Origin: Sitta carolinensis
Taxonomy: Eukaryota > Chordata > Aves > Passeriformes > Sittidae
Assembly: GCA_032173965.1 (NCBI GenBank)
Contig: CM063288.1
Coordinates: 16,224,501-16,288,500, forward strand
Length of the DNA: 64,000 bases
Reading direction: 5' to 3'
Part shown: one piece after another, positions 39,011-50,400 of the stretch
How positions within the stretch are numbered: the first letter of the stretch is position 1
Layout of the letters: each line of letters begins with the position of its first letter
Position numbers and translations under genes: made by a program
The notes under the pieces: model-generated
What the model was told of the DNA's origin: nothing
What the model saw: the letters and a program-made list of their open reading frames with translations, nothing else
Database searches by the model: none

Positions 39011-41269
39011 TTTATTGATTATGCCATTACCTTTCATATATATTTTAAGGAATAAAACATACCTCAAGGAAAATTGATAAAACATCTATGTCAAGTTTTG
39101 TGAAAAAACACAACTTCATTAACCACATCAAAATCTGATCATAGTCTGTATAACTGTCAACAGCATTGTAGCCCAATAAATACCTGTCCTCAGAGATGTC
39201 ACAGCTTACTCTTGCAAATAAAAATCACCCTGCAAGCCACTCTGCTTTCTGTACAGTAAGAAGGAAGCATTTACACATTTCCCAGTGAAGGTGATGAAGG
39301 GGGTTTGTTGGTTTAAGTTCCTCTAGCTGTAGTCTGAATAGGTGAAATAATCATGGGGGAAGAAGAGGTCATAAGCCTTTTTTTCTTTTCTTTTGGTGGT
39401 AAAAAGCTATCACAGTTAATATATATAAACAACAGATTATCTGGCAATTGTACTCAAAAGTTTCAGTCAACAAACTCTGTTAGTGGCCTGCAAATAAAAC
39501 CAATCCAATAGAAAAATCTAGAGGACTAAACCAAAACTTTAAAAATATTACTGAAGATTAATGTATGGAGTCACACTGCTAGACAGAATATACACAGAAA
39601 AGTGATTTATATTTCACATGATGGAAAAAATTCAGGTTAAGAACTTGTGATAGCTACAACCTTAGAAGACATCAAAAAGAAAAAACTAGTTCTGTAAACC
39701 AGCACAGAAATATTCTATGGATGAAATAATTTTTAAAAATAGCCCTACACATAATTATGGCACAAACAGGCAACTTCTGGCCATGAAATCTAACTAAAAG
39801 GCAGTCATACATTCCTGTGCATGTGCACAAATATTGTGTAAAAACATTTCAGTTGGCCTCAGTTACTTGCTTAAGTCTGAGGAACATACCCCCACCTCAG
39901 GGCTCATGTAAAATTTTTAGAATGAGTCACCTTAAAACAAGGAAACTGAGAAACACAACAACAAATGCAGCCCTTTGCAGCAGCTTTTAAAGATGGTGGA
40001 CACAACACTAAATCCATTGCGAAGTAACCATCGTTAAACATTTGTTTTTCCACACTGCAACAAAAATAAAAAATAAAATCCCTGAAAAGCTCCCAGGTGT
40101 TTTCAGAGAGGTGGGTGGAGGACTGGTTGGGGTGGTGGGAATCACAGGGAGAGTAAACATTTCTGTCCTGGGCTGCTGTAACTGAGATAGCACATTGAAC
40201 TGAGCTGGCTCCTTCACAACCACGAGCCTGCAGAGCAACAGGTCAGCAAAATTCACCTTCTTTCTTAGCACCTTGGTACAAACACTGTAAGGGAAAGTGT
40301 CTGCTACATGGGCTGAGAGGAGCAGCACCCCTAGGGAACAGCAACGTGGCTCCCCCACAAGTCACCCTTAGTTTCGGAGAGCAGGGTGTCAGCAGAGTGT
40401 CCAGGAATAGGAATACTGCTCACAGGAACACTGTAGATGAACAGTAAAGCCATTTGTTCCATACCTTCAGAAAGATTTATAACAGGGTTTTTTTCTTTGA
40501 ACAGGTATTGCGCAAAAATGTTTTTAATGAAGACTGATGGGATTCCACATCTGAAATAATCTAGGTGAGAGATGACATAGCTAAATCTTTAACAGGACGC
40601 TGGATGCATCTCAAATGAATATAATAATTTCAGGATGACAAAGCCCATATGTGATTATATCTCTAGACTAATTTATAACATGAACTAGGCATCACAGGCC
40701 AAACTACCAAAACTCTGGCAGTCTCAAGTCAAGAGTGACTTCATCTGACTGCAAGCTCGGAAATCAACGTGGCAAGAATCTATGGCCTGAAAAATAACTT
40801 CATTTTGCCAGAAAAAAAAGTCTTCCCCATAATCCTTACAATATATTTCAGATCTTCTAAATTCAAGGCCAAATTTTAATGCCAGCTCATAAGCAGGTTC
40901 TGCAAAGTATAAAAAGAAAACACAGAGGCCCAAACATTTCCAAAGGAAAAAGTTGCATGAAAATGCCCACTGCTCTGGGACTTCAAACGTGACTGCTCCA
41001 AGTGAGGGGTTGGAGTTTTATGGTCTGTATTTTCAATTCCTGGCTTGTCCCAGAGTAGAAAATTTCTCCATGGCTCTGCCTTGCATCCTCACCTCATCCT
41101 GCCACACAGCAAAAGCTCTCCAGGGTAGGGAGCTCCTGCAGCATTGATACTGATGGCCGTGAGGGTTTCTCAGGATACGGGCACTCCGAGGGACTCCCGA
41201 GAATGAGAAAACCACTGTAGGTTGTGAAGTTTCACACAGAAGACAAGACTACTTGCTACTTCTGATCAA
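39011..41269 (-). other. PLA2R1: Candidate PLA2R1 3' untranslated region
   Basis: Sequence after the PLA2R1 stop codon at 41270-41272. The first canonical AATAAA I find on the gene strand is at 39011-39016, giving a possible 3' UTR of about 2.2 kb. The end is a guess from that hexamer only; a variant ATTAAA lies near 40520. Confidence 0.35.
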
Positions 41270-41487
41270 TTAATTGTTCTCACTTCTCTCAAAGTCAGAA
41301 ATGAGGATGCTTTCTTCCAATGCAGGACTATCAGCATTAATCTGTGGCAAATAGGCCTTTCTGACCCACAGTATCCTGCGGAAGAATTGGTTATTCTCTT
41401 TGTACAGGCACCACAGGAAAAGGGAAATGGCAGCCAACATCACCAGTGTCACAAGAACAGCCACAGCTACAAGCCCACCGTATGACA
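41270..41487 (-). CDS. PLA2R1: PLA2R1 last exon: transmembrane helix and cytoplasmic tail
   Basis: Encodes the helix VSYGGLVAVAVLVTLVMLAA and ISLFLWCLY, then a basic stop-transfer stretch and the tail. The tail contains AYLPQIN and the acidic dileucine sequence EESILISDF, ending FERSENN with stop TAA at 41270-41272. Acceptor TTTCAG. The acidic dileucine is conserved with mammals; the NPYY-like signal of the mammalian tail is not present. Confidence 0.95.
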
Positions 41488-44400
41488 CTGAAAAGGAAGA
41501 ATAGAAACTTTTATTAAACCAATATAGCTACAATTATAAGTAATTTGAAATATAAACATTTAGCTCTTATATGTAACACATTCCAAATTACAGTTTTAAC
41601 AGTGAAAAATATTATTTCACAAAAAATCAACTCAAAATGTGTATTATTCCTTATAAAAAAAAAGTACAGAGTTTACCTTTTTCAGAGGATTCTGTTGTAT
41701 CAATATCTGAAATAAAATCCAGAACAGTCACAAAATGACCCACAGAGACTATTATGTACATTCACTTTAAAATGGATACTGAAAAGACAATCTACCTAAA
41801 ACCAACAAGTACAGACTGTTCTTTGTTTAATTTGACTCATGTCAATGTTTTTCCAATTGGCCAAGTTCAACATAATCTTGTATGTTTTTTAAAATCCCTT
41901 TAATTTGGTGGAATATATTAATTGGCATTTGTGCAAGGATGAGCAGCAGTATTTACCCACTTATTAAAGTACAAATTCATCATTCAGAGGCAGATCAGCC
42001 TGGTAAGAGGGTCCAGCAGTGACTGAGGCGTTCTGTGTGGGCTCACACCTGCCCTGTGCCCTGCCCTGCCCTGCCGGCCGGGGCTGTGCAGGTCACCCCG
42101 ATGCACAGGAAGGCTCCTGCACTTGGCAGTGGCTGCCCAAGCAGAGCTCTCCCCAGCTGCCTGGGGCTTTTAGAAGTATTTTTTTTCTCCAATGCCAAGG
42201 GATAGAATTAATTAAATGAAAATTGACACCAAGTAAACAAGCAACGAGGACAAGTAAAACAGTGGTTATAAGGACAGAATTGCCTTCTTCTATGGAAGCA
42301 CATACCAGCATCCGTTTTACATACAAAACCCCTTTTTTCTGTGCATGGAGATAACTGCCAGACTCCATCTGTGGTCCTCAAGCTGATGCAGAAATTCCCA
42401 TTGAGATGATCAAATTCAGGCTCTCTGATGCCCCAGTTAGAATAATTTAAAGGAGAACCATCAAACCAGGAGACTGTCTCATCTATGGGCAGAAGTTGAA
42501 AATTATTACAAAATAGAACAGTATTTTGAGAAATATTTTTGTTTCAGTTAGATTTACCCTCACATGAAAAATACAGTATTAAAAAATACCAGGATTTTGT
42601 CTGTTTAGCCACTGTATTACTTTTTTTCTTGAAGGATTTAAAAATATCCTATGTAGTTAACACAGAAGACAGTCTGTAGTGTATATTTAAGAAAGAAAAA
42701 AAGGCATTACATGCATGTATGCATACTGAGTATTCAGAACACTGGTAACCATTGCAGAAAGCTTCACTGGTTTTACTACCTCATAAAAAGGCACAAATCA
42801 GTGAAGAAAATCTCAAAAGACGAAATTGTTTTGAAAAACAGTTATTGGAAATGGTTTTGGAAAAGAACCAAAACCCAAACTGGATTCTTACATGCCGTTC
42901 TATTCTTCCCCAAACTTACTGTCTGTAACAAGCAGAATGTTCAACCAAACCGTTTGTACAGAATAACCAAAACTGTGCAATTCTTCCAAAATGAAGGCAT
43001 TTTCATCTTCATCTTGAATAGTCAGGAGATTTGACCCTTTAAATTAAACACAGAACAAATTTTCAAGCAATTCATGACATTAAAATGTAAAACTGTATTT
43101 CAAAAATTAAAATTATGAGTCTCAACTGAAGAGCTTAAAAGTCTGGATATATATTATAGGTTCTTAAATTTATAATTAATATGAAAATGCTCAAGCAAAT
43201 ACAAAACTGTTCTCACATGACTTTAAAAAAAAATTGAAGAGAAAATATTCATGTTATGCTTTATTGGAGAAATCAGTATTTTCACACAGAAAGGAACATT
43301 TTTTTGATGCAGGATGCCTCAAATTTCTTAGTTGGCTTATGAGTTCCACTATCGTTATCTTGAAACAGAGAAAACATATGCCATGATTTCAGTCATTTCA
43401 GAAAATAAATATTGATTTAAGATATCACAATGACATTTGGTAGCTACAAAATAATCACTTACCTTGATTTTTGCAGACTTCATATGCTGTATCAAAACTC
43501 ATGCCCTGCAGAACTGTGGAAAAGCTGTAGCAACTGTTTTTGAATTTGATCCAGGGTACAGTTTTTTCTGAACATAAGCCTTTATAGGCATTGAGTTTCT
43601 TTCCTGTGATAGAAATAACAGCACAGCTTTATTGGCACAACAAAATACACATTAATATAACATCCCACACACTGTTTTGGAGTAATGCTAATAACCATGT
43701 TATTGTGTTATGCCTCTATTTTTCCAAAGTGAAAATCTAGTGGTTGCATATATTTATATTAAATGAGTGCAGTTGGTTTTATTTCTGATCAAAACCCTTG
43801 CTGGATTACAACTGCAGGATCAGGACAATCTAACTGGCAGTGATGAACAGAGAAGGGCATGAGCTAACCAGGGGTCCCGGTGATCAATACTGCTGAATGG
43901 GAACTGTTTGAAGAAATGGATGCTGCCACAAGACCCTGCAGTCTGGCACAGAATGGAGTTCCAGACCTGGATTCTGGATTTGACTGAAGCCCAGGTGACT
44001 GACAGAGCATTGCAGGAAACACAACATACTTTAGGATACTGAAAAGTATTCATATATTTCCTAAAAAAATTGCACAATCTTTGATGTGTTCATCAGCGAA
44101 GATATGATTAATTTTTCACTTTGCTATAAATGCTTCCCTTCTCCCATCCCGCAGTTAATTACAGCAAACTGGATTTACTTCCCTTCAAGCTAGGTCATTA
44201 CCAATCCTCATTTTTCACAGATAATATAGCATTCAATGAAGAGACAAAGTAATTTTTCTGTTTCTTTTCTATTATGAAAGTTCTCTTTCCATTCTCCGAC
44301 AGATCAGACCTGGTGGGCAATATTTTATTGGAAAAATGGTTTCAAAAATAGGAAATACAGAGGAAATATAACTCAGTTTTAAGTAATAGACTTGCTTAAC

Positions 44401-47400
44401 ATTGCTTAACCGCTAACCAATTAACGTCCTTTCACATGTTTCCACTGTCAGTACATACACCTGCAGATGCAAAGATTTAATATAAACCTCGGCTGACTTA
44501 CTAGATGGCACATGGCAAACTGCTCCTTGCAGAAATTGTTCACAATTTGCGCTCTTCCAGTGCCCTGAAGTATCAATGTAAACACAGCTGCCAAAGGCCT
44601 GGGACTCATCATCTTCCCAGAAGGTGAACAAAGACCTGGTCCCATCTGACCATTCAAAGTTAAGCCCGTTCTGCCAAAACAAATTTCAGGTTATCTCTTT
44701 GATATACTTAGCACCACATGACTTAATCTTCCTTTGGTGGCATCCTCACCAGGTATTACAGAATGCCTTAATTTTCTAAAGGCCCAGCAAGGATCAACAA
44801 AAGGCAGAGCCAAGGATCCTCCCAACTCATTTTTAGGAGACTACAAACTACATCTACTTTTCTGTTTTCAGCAAGCAGTTATTTGGGCCATTGGGCTACT
44901 ACGAATGAAACAACGAAATTTCAATGCCAACATTACAAGAGATTTTCTTCCCATGTTTTAAAAAGTTTTCTATGGCTTTTAGTTTTCAGTTGTTGTTGTA
45001 CCAAACTGACTCTCATTGCACTTACACATTATATATGCTAAAAAAAAAAAAAAAAAAAAAAAAAGTTTAAGGTTCAAATTTTCCAGGGTTCTATCTCCAG
45101 ATGCAAACTCTCTGATTTCAAATCAATGACACAGCTCACTAGCTCGTTACTGGGCAATCTCCTGTGCAGCACCACACTGACAGGCAGGGAGCGTCCTACG
45201 TACGTCGGCAGTGAAGAGCCCGATCCAGTGGTTGAATCCCAGGCGGTTGACAATGACCGTGAGGAAAGCCTGGTGGTACTGGTCTGTGATGCTCACCAGC
45301 TCTGCACTGTGTGCCAGGCAGGCTTGTAAAGCTTCAGACCACGTAAAATTCCCACTTATTAGCTTATACATTCTGTTTCCATATTCTAAAGTGTCTGGCA
45401 TGGGATACATATCAGATGCATTGATAACATGTCTGGATGTGTCTGTTGTAAACAGAAATAAAGAACATATTTTTAAAACAGACAACTTGATCATGGTTGA
45501 GCAGCTCCTAAAAAAATCAGAACTATCATTACAAACAAATTAAAAAATTGCAAACTCCTTGGTTTTAGGAAGGCACTGTGAAATTTAAAAAAGAAAAAGA
45601 CTACTAGAACAGTATCTGAAATTCTATCACAAAACTTATTACATGAATGCCTGAGTTTTATGTATTAAAAACCCCAAATCTGAATGAGGTTAGTTCACTG
45701 GCTTTCTACCTTCGGAGGTAAGAAATCACCTGGGATTTGGGCATATCCCAAATGTTCAGTAGCAGTGAGCTGCAGAGTTTTTATCCCCAGATACCTAACA
45801 TGTAAATTAGATTACCTCTTTTTTTGAGCTATTATCATTAATAATTTCCACAATCAGCTTACATCATAAGGCCTGGCCTCAAATAAGTGATACAGCCAAT
45901 AGGATAACGAAGTGCATGCTTGGGAGCTTCTTCAACTCATCTTTAATATCCATAAGCCAATGCAGGAAGATCACAGTGTGGCACTTAAACAGAAATCCTC
46001 TGTGCATGGAGACTTAAATCTCTTTTTGATGATGAACTAACACAGCAATGTCCAAATCAAAGAAAGGAAGAAGCAGTGTTCTTAACTTTAAGAAAGAGAG
46101 AGTCTCTCATGATAAAAAAAAAAAAAAAAAAAAAAAAGCAGGCGACAGAGAACATCTCACCCCAGCCCAGCCCATGATGCTGCTTCACTCACTCTCTTAC
46201 AGGAGGGAAATGCCTTTGCTAATGTGTGTGAATGCTTCCATTTTTACTTCAAAAAATGCTGCAGTTTTGATCCTGTTTTTCAGTTTGGTTTAATTATTTC
46301 TCACTGTAAAGCTTCTGTGTGATTACAAAATGAAGTGGTTGCTTTGCTAGGAGGTAGAATATTTTTAAACTTGGTTCCCTTTATGACTAAGAGAGGAGGA
46401 GTGATAACAAACACCTTAAAATAATAAATTAATTTATTACCTGTAATTCACAAACCATTTAAAATTAGAAATTTCTAAGCAAGGAAAAGTTCGGTTCTTG
46501 AGCTAACTGAAGCACCCTGTTTTGTTCCAGCTGAAGTGTGTGTCACTGCTTAAAAAAAGGCAGAAAATGCTGTATAAATTACTGTCACAAGAAGTCAAGC
46601 ATCACTGAGAGATCAGAGCTCAGTTCAAATCCCCTGCTGCTTTCTTTTGTTTTAGTCTCCTTCAGAAAATAATTCAAAAAAAAGGGAAATGGAATGCAGG
46701 CAGGCTAGCAGAAGCAAAGCACCAGCTCATCTTTCCAGGAACTGACACATCTGTTTGGACACTTGAGCAAATTCAGCAGCTCACTACTGCCAGCAAGAGG
46801 CTGTCTCACTACTCCCTTCTCTGCTCTTCTTGCTGCAAATTCCTTGGTCTGGTGTTCGCCTGACCCTGCACAAAGCCGCACAGCCTGTAAAAAGCTGCAG
46901 AAAATCAGATGAAAATAAATAAATACAGCAAAAGGGGAAATTAGGATAGCGAAATTTTCTGCTGAATTAGCAAGCTGAACTGTCTGATAGTTTGGAACAG
47001 TGCCATGGGTGTCCCCCTGGGGAGGCAGGATGGTCCATTTAAACCAGGAGCACTCTGCTGAGCATGGGGCAGTGCTGAGCTGCATTACAGCCAGGCCCAT
47101 GGGCCACTCTCAGATTCACCTCCCTGCTGGGAAAATCTTCAATGGCAACCAACAGAGTTTAAGTCTTGTGAGTTCCTCTAGCTTTAACTGACAGTGCTTA
47201 GCCTCATATTAACACGTGCAAGTGGTTATCTTAAAGACTGTGGGCCTAAGCAATGCTGATACCAAGGCGTATCTTCTACCTGCCCACATCACCAGGGTTC
47301 ATTCCAAGAAAAGAAACTTTTTTTGAGGGCTATGACCAAAAACAAGATAATTAGAGGAATGGGATGTTCCCGAAATGGCCACCAGAGACCCTCAAAAGAC

Positions 47401-50400
47401 CCCCTACTCAAACATAAAGAAGTTCCAAGTGATTTAAATATGCAAAAGAATTCTTGGGGTGGGGGCTGGTGGTGGGGGAATGTTTAGCATATATATGTGT
47501 GAGTTTGAGGAAATGTAATGAATATGTATAAGTTTCACAGATTTCAGCTAGTCTGTTGGCTGGCTGCGGGGCATGGAAGAGGAGAAGATATTCCCTACAC
47601 GCCTGGCACAGAGATAAATGCAGCTTTCTAATACTGAAATTGCAGTGTTGGAGAGTTTTATTCCTGATTTTCATTGACACGGCTGGGAAATGTGGGTAGG
47701 ATCCGGAGCTCCCACTACAGCCCAAATCCTCTCCAGCATCCTGGCCACCGTAAGGCAGCTGTTTTCCTTCCTGCCATCTCCATCTGTCTCAAGCAGCAGC
47801 AAGGGGTTAAAATAAAAACGTTTGGGATGTAACTAAAACAAACCAGCAGGAAAGCACATTTATTTATTTTTTCTGCACTGTGTACAGGATCACTCCAGCC
47901 CTTCCCTCAACTGTAGTTCCCAATAAATGATATAAAATCCAGCTATGCTTTGCTTGAGTGCAGTGCTCAAAACTTGTACTTGCTCTGCTTCCCAACTGGC
48001 CGTGTGTCCCCTCCCAGGCAGCAGCAGCAGCAGAGTGCTGTCTCCTTATTTTAGGGTTACCTTTAGGGCTGATGATGTAACAGAGCTGAGCCATACACCC
48101 CCACCCCCACAGCAAAGGCAGCTGCCCAGGAGACTCCTTCGAGGCTCGGATGGCAGCCCTGCCTTCGCTGCGGGGTCACTGATGTGTGAACCGTGCCCCT
48201 GCCGAGCACTTCGTGCTGCTGGCAAGGGAACTTCATGGTACCAGAGTTAGAGAAGGTGGGGTACCAGAAAAGAGAAGCCAAGCTTATTCAATAGGCCAGT
48301 CGGGTCCACACTGTTCAGAAAAATATATGTTCTAGAGTGTCTTCTGATCTAACATTGCAAGTTACAAGCCCCTACCTTAAATCATATTTTCATCAAAATC
48401 ACCCTCAGTTTGTAATTTCATGTGGTTACTCTGTAGCCATGAGAGAAAATACGAAACTTCATCTCTATTTCTAATTCAAAGATATACTACAGAATGCTCA
48501 AAGTTAGGAGGAAAACTTAATAACAGAACATTTTTTAGCAATTACTTCTACATCCCAGCTACTGATTTATTAAATAGTGTAGAGCTAGTATGTCTAAACA
48601 GCAAACTGTCTTAGAAATCTTTCATGTTCCTTGTTTTAGAGACACTTATAAAAAGCTGCTTCTACATAAAAACAAAGTAAGACAAATTCCATATAGTAAG
48701 AAAAGAGAACAGAAGCAAAGCAAGACAAAACCTTACCCTGAGTCTTTTGGCAGACAAATCCATAATTTTTCTGACAGTCTTCTAAGTACCATTTTCCCGT
48801 AAAATAAAAATTAGGGTTATTTGATACCAATGTACACAGTGGAAGTTGATTTTGAATGTTAAAATGCCGTGTCTGCAATCAACACAGAACCTTATATTAA
48901 ATTTTAAAATACACTGTGTAAAACAATGCATAATTATTACATCAAATTTAGGAGAGCAATTATCTCAAAGTCTCTATAACAAACATTTTGGTAGAACAAT
49001 GAACAGTCCCATAAATACAATAACCTCATAATTAAAAAGTCACAAGCTTACAGTGAACAAAACAAAATGCTACTCCCAAGTGGGACTAACACGTTGTAAA
49101 ACAATGCATTAAAATAGGAAGTTCATAATCTTGTTCCTAAACTTTGCTCAGACCAAGCATCTAATACTAACCACATGATTCTAACTTTACTGCTTAAAAT
49201 CAGCTGCAAGAGAACGTGAGTAGAGCCACAAATGATGGAAATGTCTGCCCTGATGGTGCCTTGTTTGCTACTTCTAGTTGTGCCTGTAAATCTGTGCCCA
49301 CAGTTCTTTGAAGTTGCAAAAATTAACAGCAGCTTAAACTGCTGTAATAACTCGGGCCCTGTCTTATGGAAGTCATGATTTTTATGGATAAAACCAACTT
49401 CTCACTTCACAACTTCCCCTGAAAATACTCACATCTACTAGTTCAACTGGCGACCAGTTGGAATACATTTGAGGATTTTCATTCACTTGTTTTTCATAAT
49501 CATCACTCTGGAAACCTATCCAAACGCTAGTTTTCCACCCATACAGATTCATTGTTATGAAAGCTAGAAAATGAAACAGAAACAAAAGAAAATAAACCTG
49601 TTAGCATTTAGGGATAGATGAAGTCTCTCACAACACACTAAAGCATTGAAAAAATTGATTTCCAATCAATGATGTTACATAGTTACTAGAAAATAAGAAT
49701 GAGTGGCATTTCAGTATCATCTAACTATGAATTCAGTTAAATTGATTAATTTCGATCTGGTTAGGATCTAGTCCATTAGCTAATAATACTAACCCAACCA
49801 CAATACAGTTCAATTGAAAAAGCTTTTCTCTATTTTAGTTGAAGATTCTCAACTAAAGATAGCCAGTGGGATTCCTCCCACATCCAAATAAGTGCTTTTA
49901 CAAGTGTGTGAAATTCATCTACATGTTTTTTACGAATAGGGCTCATAAATATTTCCAAATTTGCTGGCATTTATTTCTCAGACTGTTCCAGCCTGGTACT
50001 ATACTACAGATAAGATTTTAAGTGTTACTGAAAAATGAGATAATACGGTAGAAATTTTAAATTGTGTATTTTTAAATGGTTATTCCATTTTGGGGAATAT
50101 TTTTAAAGCAAAGTAAGCACAAAAGAATTTGCAATTATTCCTTAATGTGTACCTGTCAAATACCTTGGTGAACCTTTAAATTTTGGCAAATCGAGAAAGC
50201 GAAATGTTAATGTGTTTAAAGCAGTGGAACCATGGGTAAAAGCTGAACAATCTTCTTTCTTAAGTATGTATCCAAGATTAAACGTTACTACAGCATCCTA
50301 ATGAAGATGATGTTCAACAATATTTTCAGCACTCTACCTTGCTCCAGTTCATCTTCCAGGATAGCAAGTGACCCATCATAGTTACTGCAGAATTCTTGTG

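Noticed and set aside
19527..41269. Search for a further gene such as CD302 or ITGB6 between the two receptors
   Set aside because: Neither is present. In mammals CD302 lies beyond the 3' end of LY75 and ITGB6 beyond the 5' end of PLA2R1, so both would fall outside this window.
42093..42368. Minus-strand frame with a hydrophobic stretch just after CTLD8, at first sight an alternative membrane segment
   Set aside because: It is out of phase with the CTLD8 exon; the true transmembrane exon is at 41270-41487.
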